Shown here: in pieces, positions 1 to 7,187 of the stretch | Layout: each line of letters starts with the position of its first letter | How positions within the stretch are numbered: position 1 is the first letter of the stretch | Assembly: GCA_938003985.1 (NCBI GenBank) | Contig: CALKWZ010000038.1 | Location: 1 to 16,625, forward strand | DNA length: 16,625 bases | Reading direction: 5' to 3' | Origin: an uncultured Verrucomicrobiota bacterium | Lineage (GTDB): Bacteria > Verrucomicrobiota > Kiritimatiellia > CAIQIC01 > Lenti-01 | Notes under the pieces: model-generated | The model's input: the letters and a program-made list of their open reading frames with translations, nothing else | Databases searched by the model: none | What the model was told of the DNA's origin: nothing | Translations under genes and position numbers: made by a program

Positions 1-107
1 TCCGCGACTTCCCGGCCCGCCTGGCCGACCTGACCTGCGAAGGCGCCGAACCCGCTTGCGGCCGCAAGGCCCGCCGCGCGTTCCGCGCGGTCCAAGCCCG
101 GCGTTGA
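1..107 (+). CDS. 3' end of an unidentified upstream gene (partial)
   Basis: An open frame enters from the left edge (first full codon at base 3) and ends at a TGA at 105-107. It encodes 34 residues, starting RDFPARLADL and ending in a basic arginine-rich tail. Almost every third codon position is G or C, as in the confirmed genes of the window, which is the main reason to call it coding. The 89 bases between this stop and prfC hold a perfect palindrome (133-151). The fragment is too short to assign a family, and no function is proposed. Confidence 0.5.
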   Translation, partial: RDFPARLADLTCEGAEPACGRKARRAFRAVQARR

Positions 108-132
108 TCCGAAATCCTTTTCCGCTCGCCTT

Positions 133-151
133 TTTTCCACAGTGTGGAAAA
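133..151. repeat. Perfect 9-bp inverted repeat upstream of prfC
   Basis: The sequence TTTTCCACAGTGTGGAAAA has two exact 9-base arms around one central base. It stands out in a GC-rich intergenic gap between the partial upstream gene and prfC. No T-tract fitting a terminator for the plus-strand gene follows it, so a protein-binding operator or a dispersed palindromic element is more likely. No -10-like TA element is visible in the same gap. Confidence 0.6.
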
Positions 152-196
152 CTCCGCGGGTTCCATGAGTTCCCGCCTCCCCATCCGAGTCCGCCG

Positions 197-1789
197 ATGA
201 ACGCCGCCCAGGAAACCGCCCGCCGGCGCACGCTGGCCATCATCTCCCACCCCGACGCGGGCAAAACCACGCTGACGGAAAAGCTCCTGCTCTACGGCGG
301 CGCCGTCCAGCTCGCCGGGTCCGTCACCGCCCGCAAGAACCAGCGCGCGACCACCTCCGACTGGATGGAACTCGAAAAGCAGCGCGGCATCTCGGTCAGT
401 TCCACCGTCCTCCAGTTCGAATACCGCGATTTCGTCGTCAACCTCCTCGACACCCCCGGCCACCGCGACTTCTCCGAAGACACCTACCGCGTGCTGATGG
501 CCGTGGACGCCGTCATCATGGTCATCGACGCCGCCAAGGGCATCGAAACCCAGACCCTCAAGCTCTTCGAGATCTGCCGCCTGCGCGGCATCCCCATCTT
601 CACCTTCATGAACAAGCTCGACCGCCCGGCCAAGCACCCGCTCGAGCTGATCGACGAAATCGAGAGCACCCTGCAGATGCAGGTCTGCGCGATGAACTGG
701 CCGCTGGGCGACGGCGCCGACTTCCGCGGCGTCTACGACCGCCAGGCCAAGCTGGCCCACTTCTTCGAGCGCACCGTCGGCGGGGCCTACCGCGCCCCCG
801 AAGCCGTCCACGCCGTCACCGATCCCTCCGTCCGCGACCGCCTGGCGCCCGACGCCTTCAAGGCCCTCGTCGAGGAGCTCGAGATGCTCGACGCCGCGGG
901 CGAGACGTTCGACGCCGCGGCCGTCCGCGCCGGCGACATGACGCCCGTTTTCTTCGGCAGCGCCATCAACAATTTCGGCGTCCAGCTCCTGCTCGACGCC
1001 TTCCTGGAATTCGCCCCGCCGCCGGGCGCCCGCAAGGCCGGCGAACTCGTCGTCCCGCCCGACCACCCCGCGTTTTCCGGCTTCATCTTCAAGATCCAGT
1101 CGAACATGGACCCCAACCACCGCGACCAGATCGCCTTCCTGCGCATCTGCTCCGGGGTTTTCGCGCGCGACATGAAGGCCGTCCATGCCCGCACCGGCAA
1201 GGTCATCCGCATGTCGAATTCCCGCAAGATGTTCGCCCGCGACCGCGAGACCGTCAACGAGGCCTTTCCCGGCGACGTGATCGGGCTCGTCGGCCATCCC
1301 GAATTCGGCATCGGCGACACGCTGACGGAAGACCCGGCCATCGCCTACGATCCCCTGCCGCAGTTCGCGGCGGAATGCTTCGCGTGGCTGCACCATTCCA
1401 GCCCCGCGCAGTTCAAGCGGTTCCGGGCCGGACTCGACCATCTGCTCCAGGAAGGCGCGGTCCAGACGTTCGTCATTCCGGATTCCGGCTCGCGCGCGCC
1501 GCTGCTGGGCGCCGTCGGCCCGCTGCAGTTCGAAGTGCTGCAATACCGCCTCGAAAGCGAATACGGCGCCACGACCCGGCTCGAGCCCGCGCCGTGGGGC
1601 ATCCTGCGCTGGATCGATCCGGCCGGCGCGCCCGTCACGCCCGAAATGCTGCCCAGCAGCTGCCGCTTCGCCCGCGATGCCCGCGAACGCCCCGTCGCCC
1701 TCTTTTCCGCCGAGTGGGAACTCAAGTTCTTCCAGGAGAAGAACCCCAAGGTCGTGCTGCACAAGCTGCCGGCCGCGATATCGACCTGA
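197..1789 (+). CDS. prfC: Peptide chain release factor 3 (RF3)
   Basis: RF3 is a cytosolic translational GTPase that removes RF1 or RF2 from the ribosome after peptide release. The 530-residue product matches the usual family length of about 529. Visible GTPase motifs are the P-loop SHPDAGKTT (17-25), the switch I segment GISVSS (64-69), DTPGH (85-89) and NKLD (139-142), followed by the beta-barrel and C-terminal domains. The frame is open further upstream to base 56, but the ATG at 197 begins MNAAQETARRRTLAIISHP, which puts the P-loop at the normal distance from the N-terminus; the upstream extension is proline-rich and unlike RF3. There is no convincing Shine-Dalgarno sequence before 197. 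parE follows on the same strand 72 bases later and may be cotranscribed. Confidence 0.96.
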   Translation: MNAAQETARRRTLAIISHPDAGKTTLTEKLLLYGGAVQLAGSVTARKNQRATTSDWMELEKQRGISVSSTVLQFEYRDFVVNLLDTPGHRDFSEDTYRVLMAVDAVIMVIDAAKGIETQTLKLFEICRLRGIPIFTFMNKLDRPAKHPLELIDEIESTLQMQVCAMNWPLGDGADFRGVYDRQAKLAHFFERTVGGAYRAPEAVHAVTDPSVRDRLAPDAFKALVEELEMLDAAGETFDAAAVRAGDMTPVFFGSAINNFGVQLLLDAFLEFAPPPGARKAGELVVPPDHPAFSGFIFKIQSNMDPNHRDQIAFLRICSGVFARDMKAVHARTGKVIRMSNSRKMFARDRETVNEAFPGDVIGLVGHPEFGIGDTLTEDPAIAYDPLPQFAAECFAWLHHSSPAQFKRFRAGLDHLLQEGAVQTFVIPDSGSRAPLLGAVGPLQFEVLQYRLESEYGATTRLEPAPWGILRWIDPAGAPVTPEMLPSSCRFARDARERPVALFSAEWELKFFQEKNPKVVLHKLPAAIST

Positions 1790-1790
1790 G

Positions 1791-1806
1791 CCGCGCCGGA
1801 GCGCGG
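1791..1806 (+). terminator. Weak hairpin after prfC
   Basis: CCGCGC and GCGCGG form a 6-bp stem with a CGGA tetraloop directly after the prfC stop. It is followed only by a broken T-rich stretch (TTCGGATTGCTTT). It could attenuate or pause transcription between prfC and parE, but it is much weaker than the terminators at 3698 and 13811. Confidence 0.3.
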
Positions 1807-1861
1807 TTCGGATTGCTTTCCGCCCCCCCGTTTGGTTTCATGCCCGGGTTGATTTTCCGCC

Positions 1862-3676
1862 ATGGCCAAACCCGCCCACAACTACGACGAAAGCAAGATC
1901 CAGACGCTCTCCGCGCTGGAGCACATCCGCAAGCGCACGGGCATGTACATCGGCCGCGTGGGCGACGGCACGCAGTACGACGACGGCATCTACGTCCTGC
2001 TGAAGGAAGTCGTCGACAACGCCGTCGACGAATTCATCATGGGCTACGGCAAGCGGATCGACGTCTCGATCCAGGGCACGAAAGTGACCGTCCGCGACTA
2101 CGGCCGCGGCATTCCGCTGGGCAAGGTGGTCGAATGCGTCTCGCGCATCAACACCGGCGCGAAGTACAACGACGACGTCTTCCAGTTTTCCGTCGGCCTC
2201 AACGGCGTGGGCACGAAGGCCGTCAACGCCCTCTCCTCCGCGTTCTTCGTCCAGTCGCACCGCGACGGCCAGTTCGCCGGCGCGCGCTTCGCCCGCGGCG
2301 AAATCGTCAAGGAACTCTCCGGCAAGTGCCCCGGCGCCGCCAACGGCACGCTGATCGAATTCGAGCCCGATCCGGACATCTTCGGACTGACGGCCTACCA
2401 GGACGAACTCGTCCAGCGCCGCCTGCGCCTCTACGCCTGCCTGCACGCGGGACTGGCGATCGTCTACAACGGCCAGGAAATCGTTTCCGAAAACGGCCTG
2501 ACGGACCTGGTGCTCGAAGAAGTCGGCGACGAAGCCGTCTACGGCCCCCTGCACCACCGCTCGCCGACGCTGGAAGTCGCCTTCACCCATACCCAGCGCT
2601 TCAACGAGACCTTCTTCTCGTTCGTCAACGGCCAGTTCACCTCCGACGGCGGCACGCACCTGTCCGCCTTCCGCGAAGGGTTCCTCAAGGGCGTCAACGA
2701 ATTCGCCAAAGCCAAGTTCGACGGCGACGACGTCCGCGAATCCATGGTCGGCGCCATCGCCATCCGCCTGAAGGATCCCGTCTTCGAGTCGCAGACGAAG
2801 AACAAGCTCGGCAACACGGAAATCCGCTCCGACCTCGTCGCGCAGATCCGCGACGTGGTCGTGGACCTGCTGCACCGCAATCCCGCCGCCGCCGAAACCC
2901 TCGTCAAGAAGATCCAGGAAACGCAGGACCTGCGCAAGGAACTGCAAACCGTCAAGAAGCTCGCCCGCGAGCGCTCCAAGTCCGTCAGCATCCGCATTCC
3001 GCAGCTCAAGGACTGCAAGAGCCACCTCGACGCCCGCCGCAAGCGCGGACTCGACAGCATGGTCTTCATCACCGAAGGCCAGTCGGCGGCGGGGTCGATC
3101 ACGTCGTGCCGGAACGTGACGACCCAGGCCGTCTTCACGCTGCGCGGCAAGCCGCTCAACGTCGCCGAGCTCGACCGCGCGGTCATGTACACCAACGAGG
3201 AGCTCTACAACCTCATGCGCGCGCTCAACGTCGAGGAATCCCTCGACGGCCTGCGCTTCCAGAAGGTCATCATGGCCACCGACGCCGACGTCGACGGCCT
3301 GCACATCCGCAACCTGCTGCTGACCTTTTTCCTGCGTTTCTTCGAGCCGCTGGTGCTGGCCGGCCATCTGTTCATCCTCGAAACGCCGCTGTTCCGCGTG
3401 CGCAACAAGAAGGAAACCCGCTACTGCTATTCCGAGGAGGAACGCGATGCGGCCATTTCCGCCCTGCGCGGCGCCGAAACCACCCGGTTCAAGGGCCTCG
3501 GCGAAATCTCGCCGGGCGAATTCAAGAACTTCATCGGCCCCCAGATGCGCCTGACTCCCGTCCAGGTCGCGCACGAGCACAAGATCCCCCACCTGCTGCG
3601 CTTCTACATGGGCCGCAACACCCCCGAACGGCGCCAGTTCATCATGGACCATCTCCGCGTCGCCGCGGAAGACTGA
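1862..3676 (+). CDS. parE: Type IIA DNA topoisomerase B subunit (topoisomerase IV ParE / GyrB-like)
   Basis: This is the ATPase and TOPRIM subunit that, with a ParC/GyrA-type partner, passes one DNA duplex through another. The product is 604 residues. The GHKL ATPase is shown by E49 and N53 in KEVVDNAVDE, DYGRGIP (79-85) and the lid GVGTKAVNALS (115-125). QTKNKLG (311-317) is the transducer lysine loop. The TOPRIM domain has E405 and the DADVDG motif (474-479, metal ligands D474 and D476). Segments such as ETPLFRVRNKKETRYCYS and RFKGLGEI resemble the ParE form found in Bacteroidetes, Chlamydiae and relatives more than proteobacterial GyrB. An oddity is EGQSAAGS where most enzymes have EGDSAGGS. 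No A-subunit gene lies beside it. The gene ends at a strong terminator. No clear Shine-Dalgarno site precedes the ATG. Confidence 0.93.
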   Translation: MAKPAHNYDESKIQTLSALEHIRKRTGMYIGRVGDGTQYDDGIYVLLKEVVDNAVDEFIMGYGKRIDVSIQGTKVTVRDYGRGIPLGKVVECVSRINTGAKYNDDVFQFSVGLNGVGTKAVNALSSAFFVQSHRDGQFAGARFARGEIVKELSGKCPGAANGTLIEFEPDPDIFGLTAYQDELVQRRLRLYACLHAGLAIVYNGQEIVSENGLTDLVLEEVGDEAVYGPLHHRSPTLEVAFTHTQRFNETFFSFVNGQFTSDGGTHLSAFREGFLKGVNEFAKAKFDGDDVRESMVGAIAIRLKDPVFESQTKNKLGNTEIRSDLVAQIRDVVVDLLHRNPAAAETLVKKIQETQDLRKELQTVKKLARERSKSVSIRIPQLKDCKSHLDARRKRGLDSMVFITEGQSAAGSITSCRNVTTQAVFTLRGKPLNVAELDRAVMYTNEELYNLMRALNVEESLDGLRFQKVIMATDADVDGLHIRNLLLTFFLRFFEPLVLAGHLFILETPLFRVRNKKETRYCYSEEERDAAISALRGAETTRFKGLGEISPGEFKNFIGPQMRLTPVQVAHEHKIPHLLRFYMGRNTPERRQFIMDHLRVAAED

Positions 3677-3697
3677 GCCGCCGTTTCCAACAGAAAA

Positions 3698-3730
3698 GGC
3701 CCGGGCGAACGCCCGGGCCCGTTTCGTTTT
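3698..3730. terminator. Bidirectional rho-independent terminator between parE and the envelope operon
   Basis: A perfect 9-bp GC stem (GGCCCGGGC at 3698-3706, GCCCGGGCC at 3711-3719) closes on a GAAC tetraloop. On the plus strand it is followed by a T-rich run (GTTTCGTTTT). On the minus strand the AAAA at 3694-3697 supplies the U-tract. It lies between the convergent ends of parE and the last gene of the envelope operon, so it probably serves both. Confidence 0.85.
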
Positions 3731-3739
3731 CCGCCGGCC

Positions 3740-4444
3740 TCAGAAGCTCCGGGCGAAGAGCTTTTCGAACCGCGGCAGCTTGTCGTTCAGCGTGGGGCGC
3801 GCGTAGGCCGCGTCGTCCATCACGCGGAAAATCTGGATCTGGCCGATGGCGCGAGGCGAATCGCGGCCGACGATCTCGCCGGTGGCCGGCGAAATCAGCG
3901 GCTCTTCGTCCGCGGACACGTAGAGCACCATGCCCGGCACCAGTCCCGCGCCCAGCCCGCGGTCCAGCGAAATCGACTCCTGCCCGAGCTTGCGGCCGAC
4001 GCGGCACTCGAACGGCAGCTTGGCCGCGCGGCGCGCCATGTCGGTTTGGATCGTCCGGCTCCAGCCGGCGATCAGCGCCGGATCCAGCGAGGCCGGCGCG
4101 ACGTGGGACGCGATCTGTTCCTTGCGCGCGGCGTCCAGCACCGCCACCTGCACGAACACCTGCCCTTCCTCGTTCGTCTCGACCGCGCCGTTGACCCGGA
4201 AGACGAATTCCGGCAGCGGCCGGGCCCCTTCGAAATATTCGATGCCGGGCGTGGACTTGAGCATCCGCACCATTTCGGCGTGGTAGAGCCCGGCGACGAC
4301 CGTGTCGCCCTTGAACGGCGGACACACCACGGCATGGTTCAGCGTGGGCGGCGCCTTGGCCGCCTCCGCCGCTTCCGCCCCGCCCGCCGCGAGTCCGCAA
4401 GCCAATCCGACGATCGCCCCCAGCCACTTCCGCCTGCCCGCCAT
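3740..4444 (-). CDS. Exported protein of unknown function, last gene of the LpoB/YcfL operon
   Basis: The 234-residue product has a typical signal peptide (MAGRRKWLGAIVGLACGLAA, then a small-residue cleavage region) and should be periplasmic. I do not recognise a named family. After the signal, the stretch HAVVCPPFKGDTVVAGLYHA followed by a helix resembles the opening strand and helix of TolB-N/CsgG-like domains; this is a loose resemblance only. The start is set at 4444: the site GGAAAGG (4454-4460) is 9 nt upstream of it, whereas the ATG at 4453 abuts that site with no spacer. It lies 24 bases behind the repeat protein gene and ends at the bidirectional terminator, so it is the distal gene of a six-gene operon. 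Confidence 0.8.
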   Translation of the reverse strand: MAGRRKWLGAIVGLACGLAAGGAEAAEAAKAPPTLNHAVVCPPFKGDTVVAGLYHAEMVRMLKSTPGIEYFEGARPLPEFVFRVNGAVETNEEGQVFVQVAVLDAARKEQIASHVAPASLDPALIAGWSRTIQTDMARRAAKLPFECRVGRKLGQESISLDRGLGAGLVPGMVLYVSADEEPLISPATGEIVGRDSPRAIGQIQIFRVMDDAAYARPTLNDKLPRFEKLFARSF

Positions 4445-4453
4445 GGTCCGCAT

Positions 4454-4460
4454 CCTTTCC
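4454..4460 (-). promoter_or_regulatory. Ribosome binding site that decides the start of the 3740-4444 gene
   Basis: GGAAAGG on the minus strand lies 9 nt before the ATG at 4444 and immediately against the ATG at 4453. Spacing therefore favours the downstream ATG, which gives a cleaner signal peptide (MAGRRKWLG). Confidence 0.55.
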
Positions 4461-4468
4461 GGGTTGCC

Positions 4469-4984
4469 TTAGAACGCCGCGTTGACGATCGGGAAGAACG
4501 TCACCGGCCCGCCTTCGACGACGTTGATGAGTCCGAGCTGGATGCCGCGCAGCGACACCGTCCGGTTGATCAGCCCGATCTGGAAGCCCTCCACGTCGTC
4601 CGCGGCGTTGAACACGCCCAGCTGGAAGCCGTTGAGGTCGTGCTTGACGGTGTTGAACAGTCCCGCCTGCACGCCGGTCGCGGAGCCCGCCGTGTTGAAC
4701 AAGCCGGCGCCGACGCCGACGAATTCCGCGTCGACCCAGTTGCCCACGTTGAGCTGGATGCCCGTCAGGCGCGTCGCGTGGCTGAACAGGCCGGCGTCGA
4801 ACCCGAGCACGTCGGCGTTCTCGCTCAGCGCCACGTTCAGGCGCAGGCCCATCACGCGCGTTTCCGGCCGGAAAATCTGCGCGCTGGCGCCGGCCAGGCC
4901 GATCTGCAGCGGCGTCACGTCCAAGGCCCGCGCCGGGGCCGCCAGCGCGGCCGCCAATCCCATCGCGATCAGAATCTTTTTCAC
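4469..4984 (-). CDS. Exported tandem-repeat surface protein (LA_2272-like GxQxGxxN repeats)
   Basis: The 171-residue product has a signal peptide (MKKILIAMGLAAALAAPARA) and then eight repeats of 14 or 15 residues from about residue 46 to 160. The later units fit G-(F/V/I)-Q-(A/L/I)-G-(L/V)-(F/I)-N, for example GVQAGLFN, GFQLGVFN, GFQIGLIN and GIQLGLIN. The pattern recalls the surface-repeat proteins first noted in Leptospira (LA_2272 type), probably a solenoid or beta-rich surface structure. That family assignment is from memory of the motif and is tentative. The start is a GTG just 1 nt after the lpoB stop, preceded by GGAGG with 5-nt spacing inside the end of lpoB, so the two are probably translationally coupled. 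Confidence 0.85.
   Translation of the reverse strand: MKKILIAMGLAAALAAPARALDVTPLQIGLAGASAQIFRPETRVMGLRLNVALSENADVLGFDAGLFSHATRLTGIQLNVGNWVDAEFVGVGAGLFNTAGSATGVQAGLFNTVKHDLNGFQLGVFNAADDVEGFQIGLINRTVSLRGIQLGLINVVEGGPVTFFPIVNAAF
4505..4849 (-). repeat. Eight 14/15-residue coding repeats
   Basis: Within the surface-repeat gene, repeat-opening glycines fall at residues 46, 61, 75, 90, 104, 119, 133 and 147. This gives periods of 15, 14, 15, 14, 15, 14 and 14 residues. The units are conserved in protein sequence but differ in DNA sequence, so the array is old and not a recent slippage product. Confidence 0.8.
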
Positions 4985-4985
4985 G

Positions 4986-5570
4986 TCAGCCTCCGAACAC
5001 GGACCGGGTCTTCTGCTTGCGGATTTCCTTCTCGTCGGCCCAGATCAGGCGGCCGCTCTGCAGGTCGCGCAGGCTCATCGTGAACTTGTAGTACACGTCC
5101 TTCAGGCGGCCCTGCTCCTGTTCGATCTCCGACAGGTTGGAGGTCAGCATGTAGCGCGGCGCGTCCTGCTGGCCGCCGGCGATCGGATCCTTGGCCGCCG
5201 CCTGCTGGTAGGCCAGTTCCTCCTGCAGCGCCGCTTCCGTCGTCCGGTCCTGGAAGCTGAACTTCCGGGAGCGGATCAGCTTGGTGCGGATGCTGTCGGT
5301 GACCGACTCGGTGTCGATGTGCTGCATGGTCTTGTTCTTGACCTTGTCCACGATGAGCAGCGGCGGGCCGGCCTGCGAGATGTCCTGCAGGACTTCGTCG
5401 GCCAGCATCGAATCGACCATCGTCGCCGCGATCTGCTGCAGATCGGACGAACCGAAGCTCGTGCTGATCGGTTTCGACGACGTGGCGTCGCCGTATTCCA
5501 CCGTGGTGGCGCAGCCCGCCAGCAACGCCGCGAGCGCCGCGGCCGCGATCCAGTTCAACGGGATTTTCAT
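4986..5570 (-). CDS. lpoB: Penicillin-binding protein activator LpoB (outer-membrane lipoprotein)
   Basis: LpoB is an outer-membrane lipoprotein that reaches through the periplasm to stimulate the class A synthase PBP1b in E. coli. The 194-residue product has a lipobox LLAGC with Cys20. Family-specific stretches include LLIVDKVKNKTMQHIDTESV, the adjoining TDSIRTKLIRS helix, and DVYYKFTMSLRDLQSG ending in WADEKEIRK, which closely follow E. coli LpoB. E. coli LpoB is about 213 residues; the proline-rich linker after the lipid anchor is short here. The start is supported by AAGGAG with 7-nt spacing. The YcfL-like gene lies directly upstream, matching the ycfL-lpoB order in E. coli. Which PBP it acts on in this organism cannot be seen. 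Confidence 0.9.
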   Translation of the reverse strand: MKIPLNWIAAAALAALLAGCATTVEYGDATSSKPISTSFGSSDLQQIAATMVDSMLADEVLQDISQAGPPLLIVDKVKNKTMQHIDTESVTDSIRTKLIRSRKFSFQDRTTEAALQEELAYQQAAAKDPIAGGQQDAPRYMLTSNLSEIEQEQGRLKDVYYKFTMSLRDLQSGRLIWADEKEIRKQKTRSVFGG

Positions 5571-5583
5571 TCAGGTGCTCCTT

Positions 5584-5599
5584 GGGGCGGTTGCGCCCC
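5584..5599 (-). other. Intercistronic hairpin abutting the lpoB ribosome binding site
   Basis: GGGGCG and CGCCCC form a 6-bp stem with a 4-nt loop in the 56-base gap between the ycfL-like gene and lpoB. On the minus-strand transcript the stem ends directly before the AAGGAG of lpoB. There is no T-tract, so it is not a terminator. It may affect mRNA processing or lpoB translation. Confidence 0.4.
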
Positions 5600-5626
5600 G
5601 CTTCGCTTGCTCTTTCGACGTCTTCT

Positions 5627-6073
5627 TCACTTGATGATCCAGCGGGTCTTCTCGCCCGCGCGCACGCGGAGCTTAAAGGACACCGCCGCGGCGGTCGGCG
5701 CCACGCCCTGGACCGTCCGCGTTTCCTTGCCGTGGAGGACCAGCGGCCGCCAAGGATCGGTGTCGGGGTCGATTTCCGCCCCGTCCGCGTCGAACCAGGC
5801 GAACTTCGACTGGGCCACGATGGATTTGTTCTGCCGCGAGGTCAGCTGGACGCCGACCTTCATCAGTCCGTTCTTCGTCTGGCCGACGGCCAGATCGTCC
5901 ACCTGCAGCTGGCGGGCCAGCTTGGCGTTGTCCACCTGCAGCAGCTGCTGCAGATTGCCCGCCTCGTCCGTTTCGGCGCCCACGGTGAGGCCCGACGTGT
6001 TCGGCGAGGCGCAGCCCGCGGCCAGCGCGGCGGCCAGGGCCGCCATCCAGATCCATCCCCTCTTCATGCGCAT
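5627..6073 (-). CDS. ycfL: YcfL-like (DUF1425) lipoprotein
   Basis: The 148-residue product has a lipobox ending in AAGC with Cys21 and a small beta-sandwich-like domain. DNAKLARQLQVDDLAVGQTK, then LMKVGVQLTSRQNKSIVAQ, FAWFDADG and KFAWFDADGAEIDPD resemble the YcfL/DUF1425 family (about 125 residues in E. coli). The family role is not established; it is encoded next to lpoB in E. coli, as here. Two start codons are possible, 6073 and 6067; GGGAG with 6-nt spacing favours 6073. The gene starts 12 bases after the PEGA-domain gene stops. The residue after the lipid Cys is Ala, which in E. coli rules would direct it to the outer membrane. Confidence 0.82.
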   Translation of the reverse strand: MRMKRGWIWMAALAAALAAGCASPNTSGLTVGAETDEAGNLQQLLQVDNAKLARQLQVDDLAVGQTKNGLMKVGVQLTSRQNKSIVAQSKFAWFDADGAEIDPDTDPWRPLVLHGKETRTVQGVAPTAAAVSFKLRVRAGEKTRWIIK

Positions 6074-6085
6074 GTTCCTCTCCCT

Positions 6086-7162
6086 TTACTTGCTTTGCTG
6101 CTGGATCACGTTGATCGAGTCGCCGGGCGCGGTCTCGCCGCCGAGGGTCAGCGCTTCGTTCGGCATGCCTTCGAGCCGGATGTAGCTGTTGCTGGCCGAC
6201 TGGCCCACGCCGCCGGCCACGGTCTTCGTGGCGAAGGCGTCGGCTTCGCTCTGCTCGCGGGCGATGGCCTGGGATTCCAGTTCGCCCTTGCGCGCGAGCC
6301 CGGCCGCGGACAGCTCGAGCGGCACGTTGAGTTCCATGCCGTCGGCGAACGCCACGCTCTTTTCCCACGTCGCGTAGCCTTCCTTGGTCACGCGCACCTC
6401 GTGCACGCCGGGACGGATCCGGAACGTGCCCGGCGCGGTGCCGATCACGACGCCGTCCACTTCCACGGCCGCGCCGGGCGCGGACGCGGTCACCGTCACG
6501 CCCGCCAGCACGGGTTCCGCGGGCACGGCCGCCGCGATCTTCGCGCGGCGGTCCGCCACGCGCGCGGCCAGCTCGGTCGCGCCGCGGTCGAGCAAGACGT
6601 TGAGCAGGTCGTCCGCCGCCGTCTGCACGAAGGCGTTCTGGGCGATCTTTTCGCTGACGACGACCACGTCTCCGAAAATCTGCGCGCCGGTGTCGCCCGC
6701 CAGCACCCGCAGCGCCAGCCGCAGGGTCGTCGTCGTCGCTTCCTGCGTCGTCCCGTAGGCCTGGACGGACGTCCGGTTCTCGCCCAGCGAGACCAGCGAG
6801 GCGAACACCAGGAAATCCGCTTCCAGCAGCTGCGCGGTGCGCAGCGCGGACGCTTCCGGCGCGGGACCGTCCACCGTGCCCTCGGATTTCGCGGTCTGGA
6901 CCAGTTCGACGAACTGGCGCACCGTCTGCGCGTCCTCCGCCCGGCGCGATTCCGCGAAGCGGTTGAGGACGTCCTGGTAGCGGACCACCTCGAACCCGGC
7001 GTCCGTCAGCCGCGCGCCAAGCAAATCGTTGAAGGCGTCGAGCTGGGCTTCCAGCTTCGCGCCGGCCCGGTTCTGGACGAACAGGGCCGCCGTCGGCGCG
7101 GCGGACGCCGCCGCCGCGGCCAGCATCAGGATTCCAACCGCCGTTTTCCAAGCCGCTTTCAT
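6086..7162 (-). CDS. Exported PEGA-domain protein
   Basis: The 358-residue product starts with a signal peptide (hydrophobic run 8-20, likely cleavage after ASA). Residues 24-210 form an alpha/beta region with a TolB-N/CsgG-like look: an opening strand, LDAFNDLLGARLTDAGFEVV, and a later strand DFLVFASLV. Residues 222-283 are a PEGA domain, recognisable from VEVDGVVIGTAPGTFRIRPG, HEVRVTKEGYATWEKSV and the closing MELNVPLEL. A short C-terminal tail follows. PEGA domains occur in cell-surface proteins and are thought to bind proteins or glycans. The start has AAAGGAG with 7-nt spacing. It lies 25 bases behind the COG3014 gene and 12 ahead of ycfL, so it is the second gene of the operon. Exact function is unknown. 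Confidence 0.85.
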   Translation of the reverse strand: MKAAWKTAVGILMLAAAAASAAPTAALFVQNRAGAKLEAQLDAFNDLLGARLTDAGFEVVRYQDVLNRFAESRRAEDAQTVRQFVELVQTAKSEGTVDGPAPEASALRTAQLLEADFLVFASLVSLGENRTSVQAYGTTQEATTTTLRLALRVLAGDTGAQIFGDVVVVSEKIAQNAFVQTAADDLLNVLLDRGATELAARVADRRAKIAAAVPAEPVLAGVTVTASAPGAAVEVDGVVIGTAPGTFRIRPGVHEVRVTKEGYATWEKSVAFADGMELNVPLELSAAGLARKGELESQAIAREQSEADAFATKTVAGGVGQSASNSYIRLEGMPNEALTLGGETAPGDSINVIQQQSK

Positions 7163-7187
7163 GTCTGCGCTCCTTTGCCTGCCATCG

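Noticed and set aside
56..196. N-terminal extension of prfC upstream of 197
   Set aside because: The extension is proline- and arginine-rich, overlaps the end of the upstream gene and the palindrome, and would place the P-loop far beyond its normal position.
1838..3652. 604-codon open frame antisense to parE
   Set aside because: It lies wholly opposite a clear ParE gene; long antisense frames are expected in GC-rich genes with strong third-position bias. The translation is low-complexity in A, V, E, D and L with no family motif.
1375..4194. 939-codon plus-strand frame spanning prfC, parE and the start of the envelope operon
   Set aside because: It crosses two well-supported genes in another frame, plus a strong terminator and a gene on the opposite strand. 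The translation is arginine- and proline-rich shadow sequence.
4505..4849. CRISPR-like array or DNA tandem repeat in the repeat-protein gene
   Set aside because: The periodicity is in protein sequence with diverged DNA and no spacer-repeat structure; it is a coding solenoid-type repeat.
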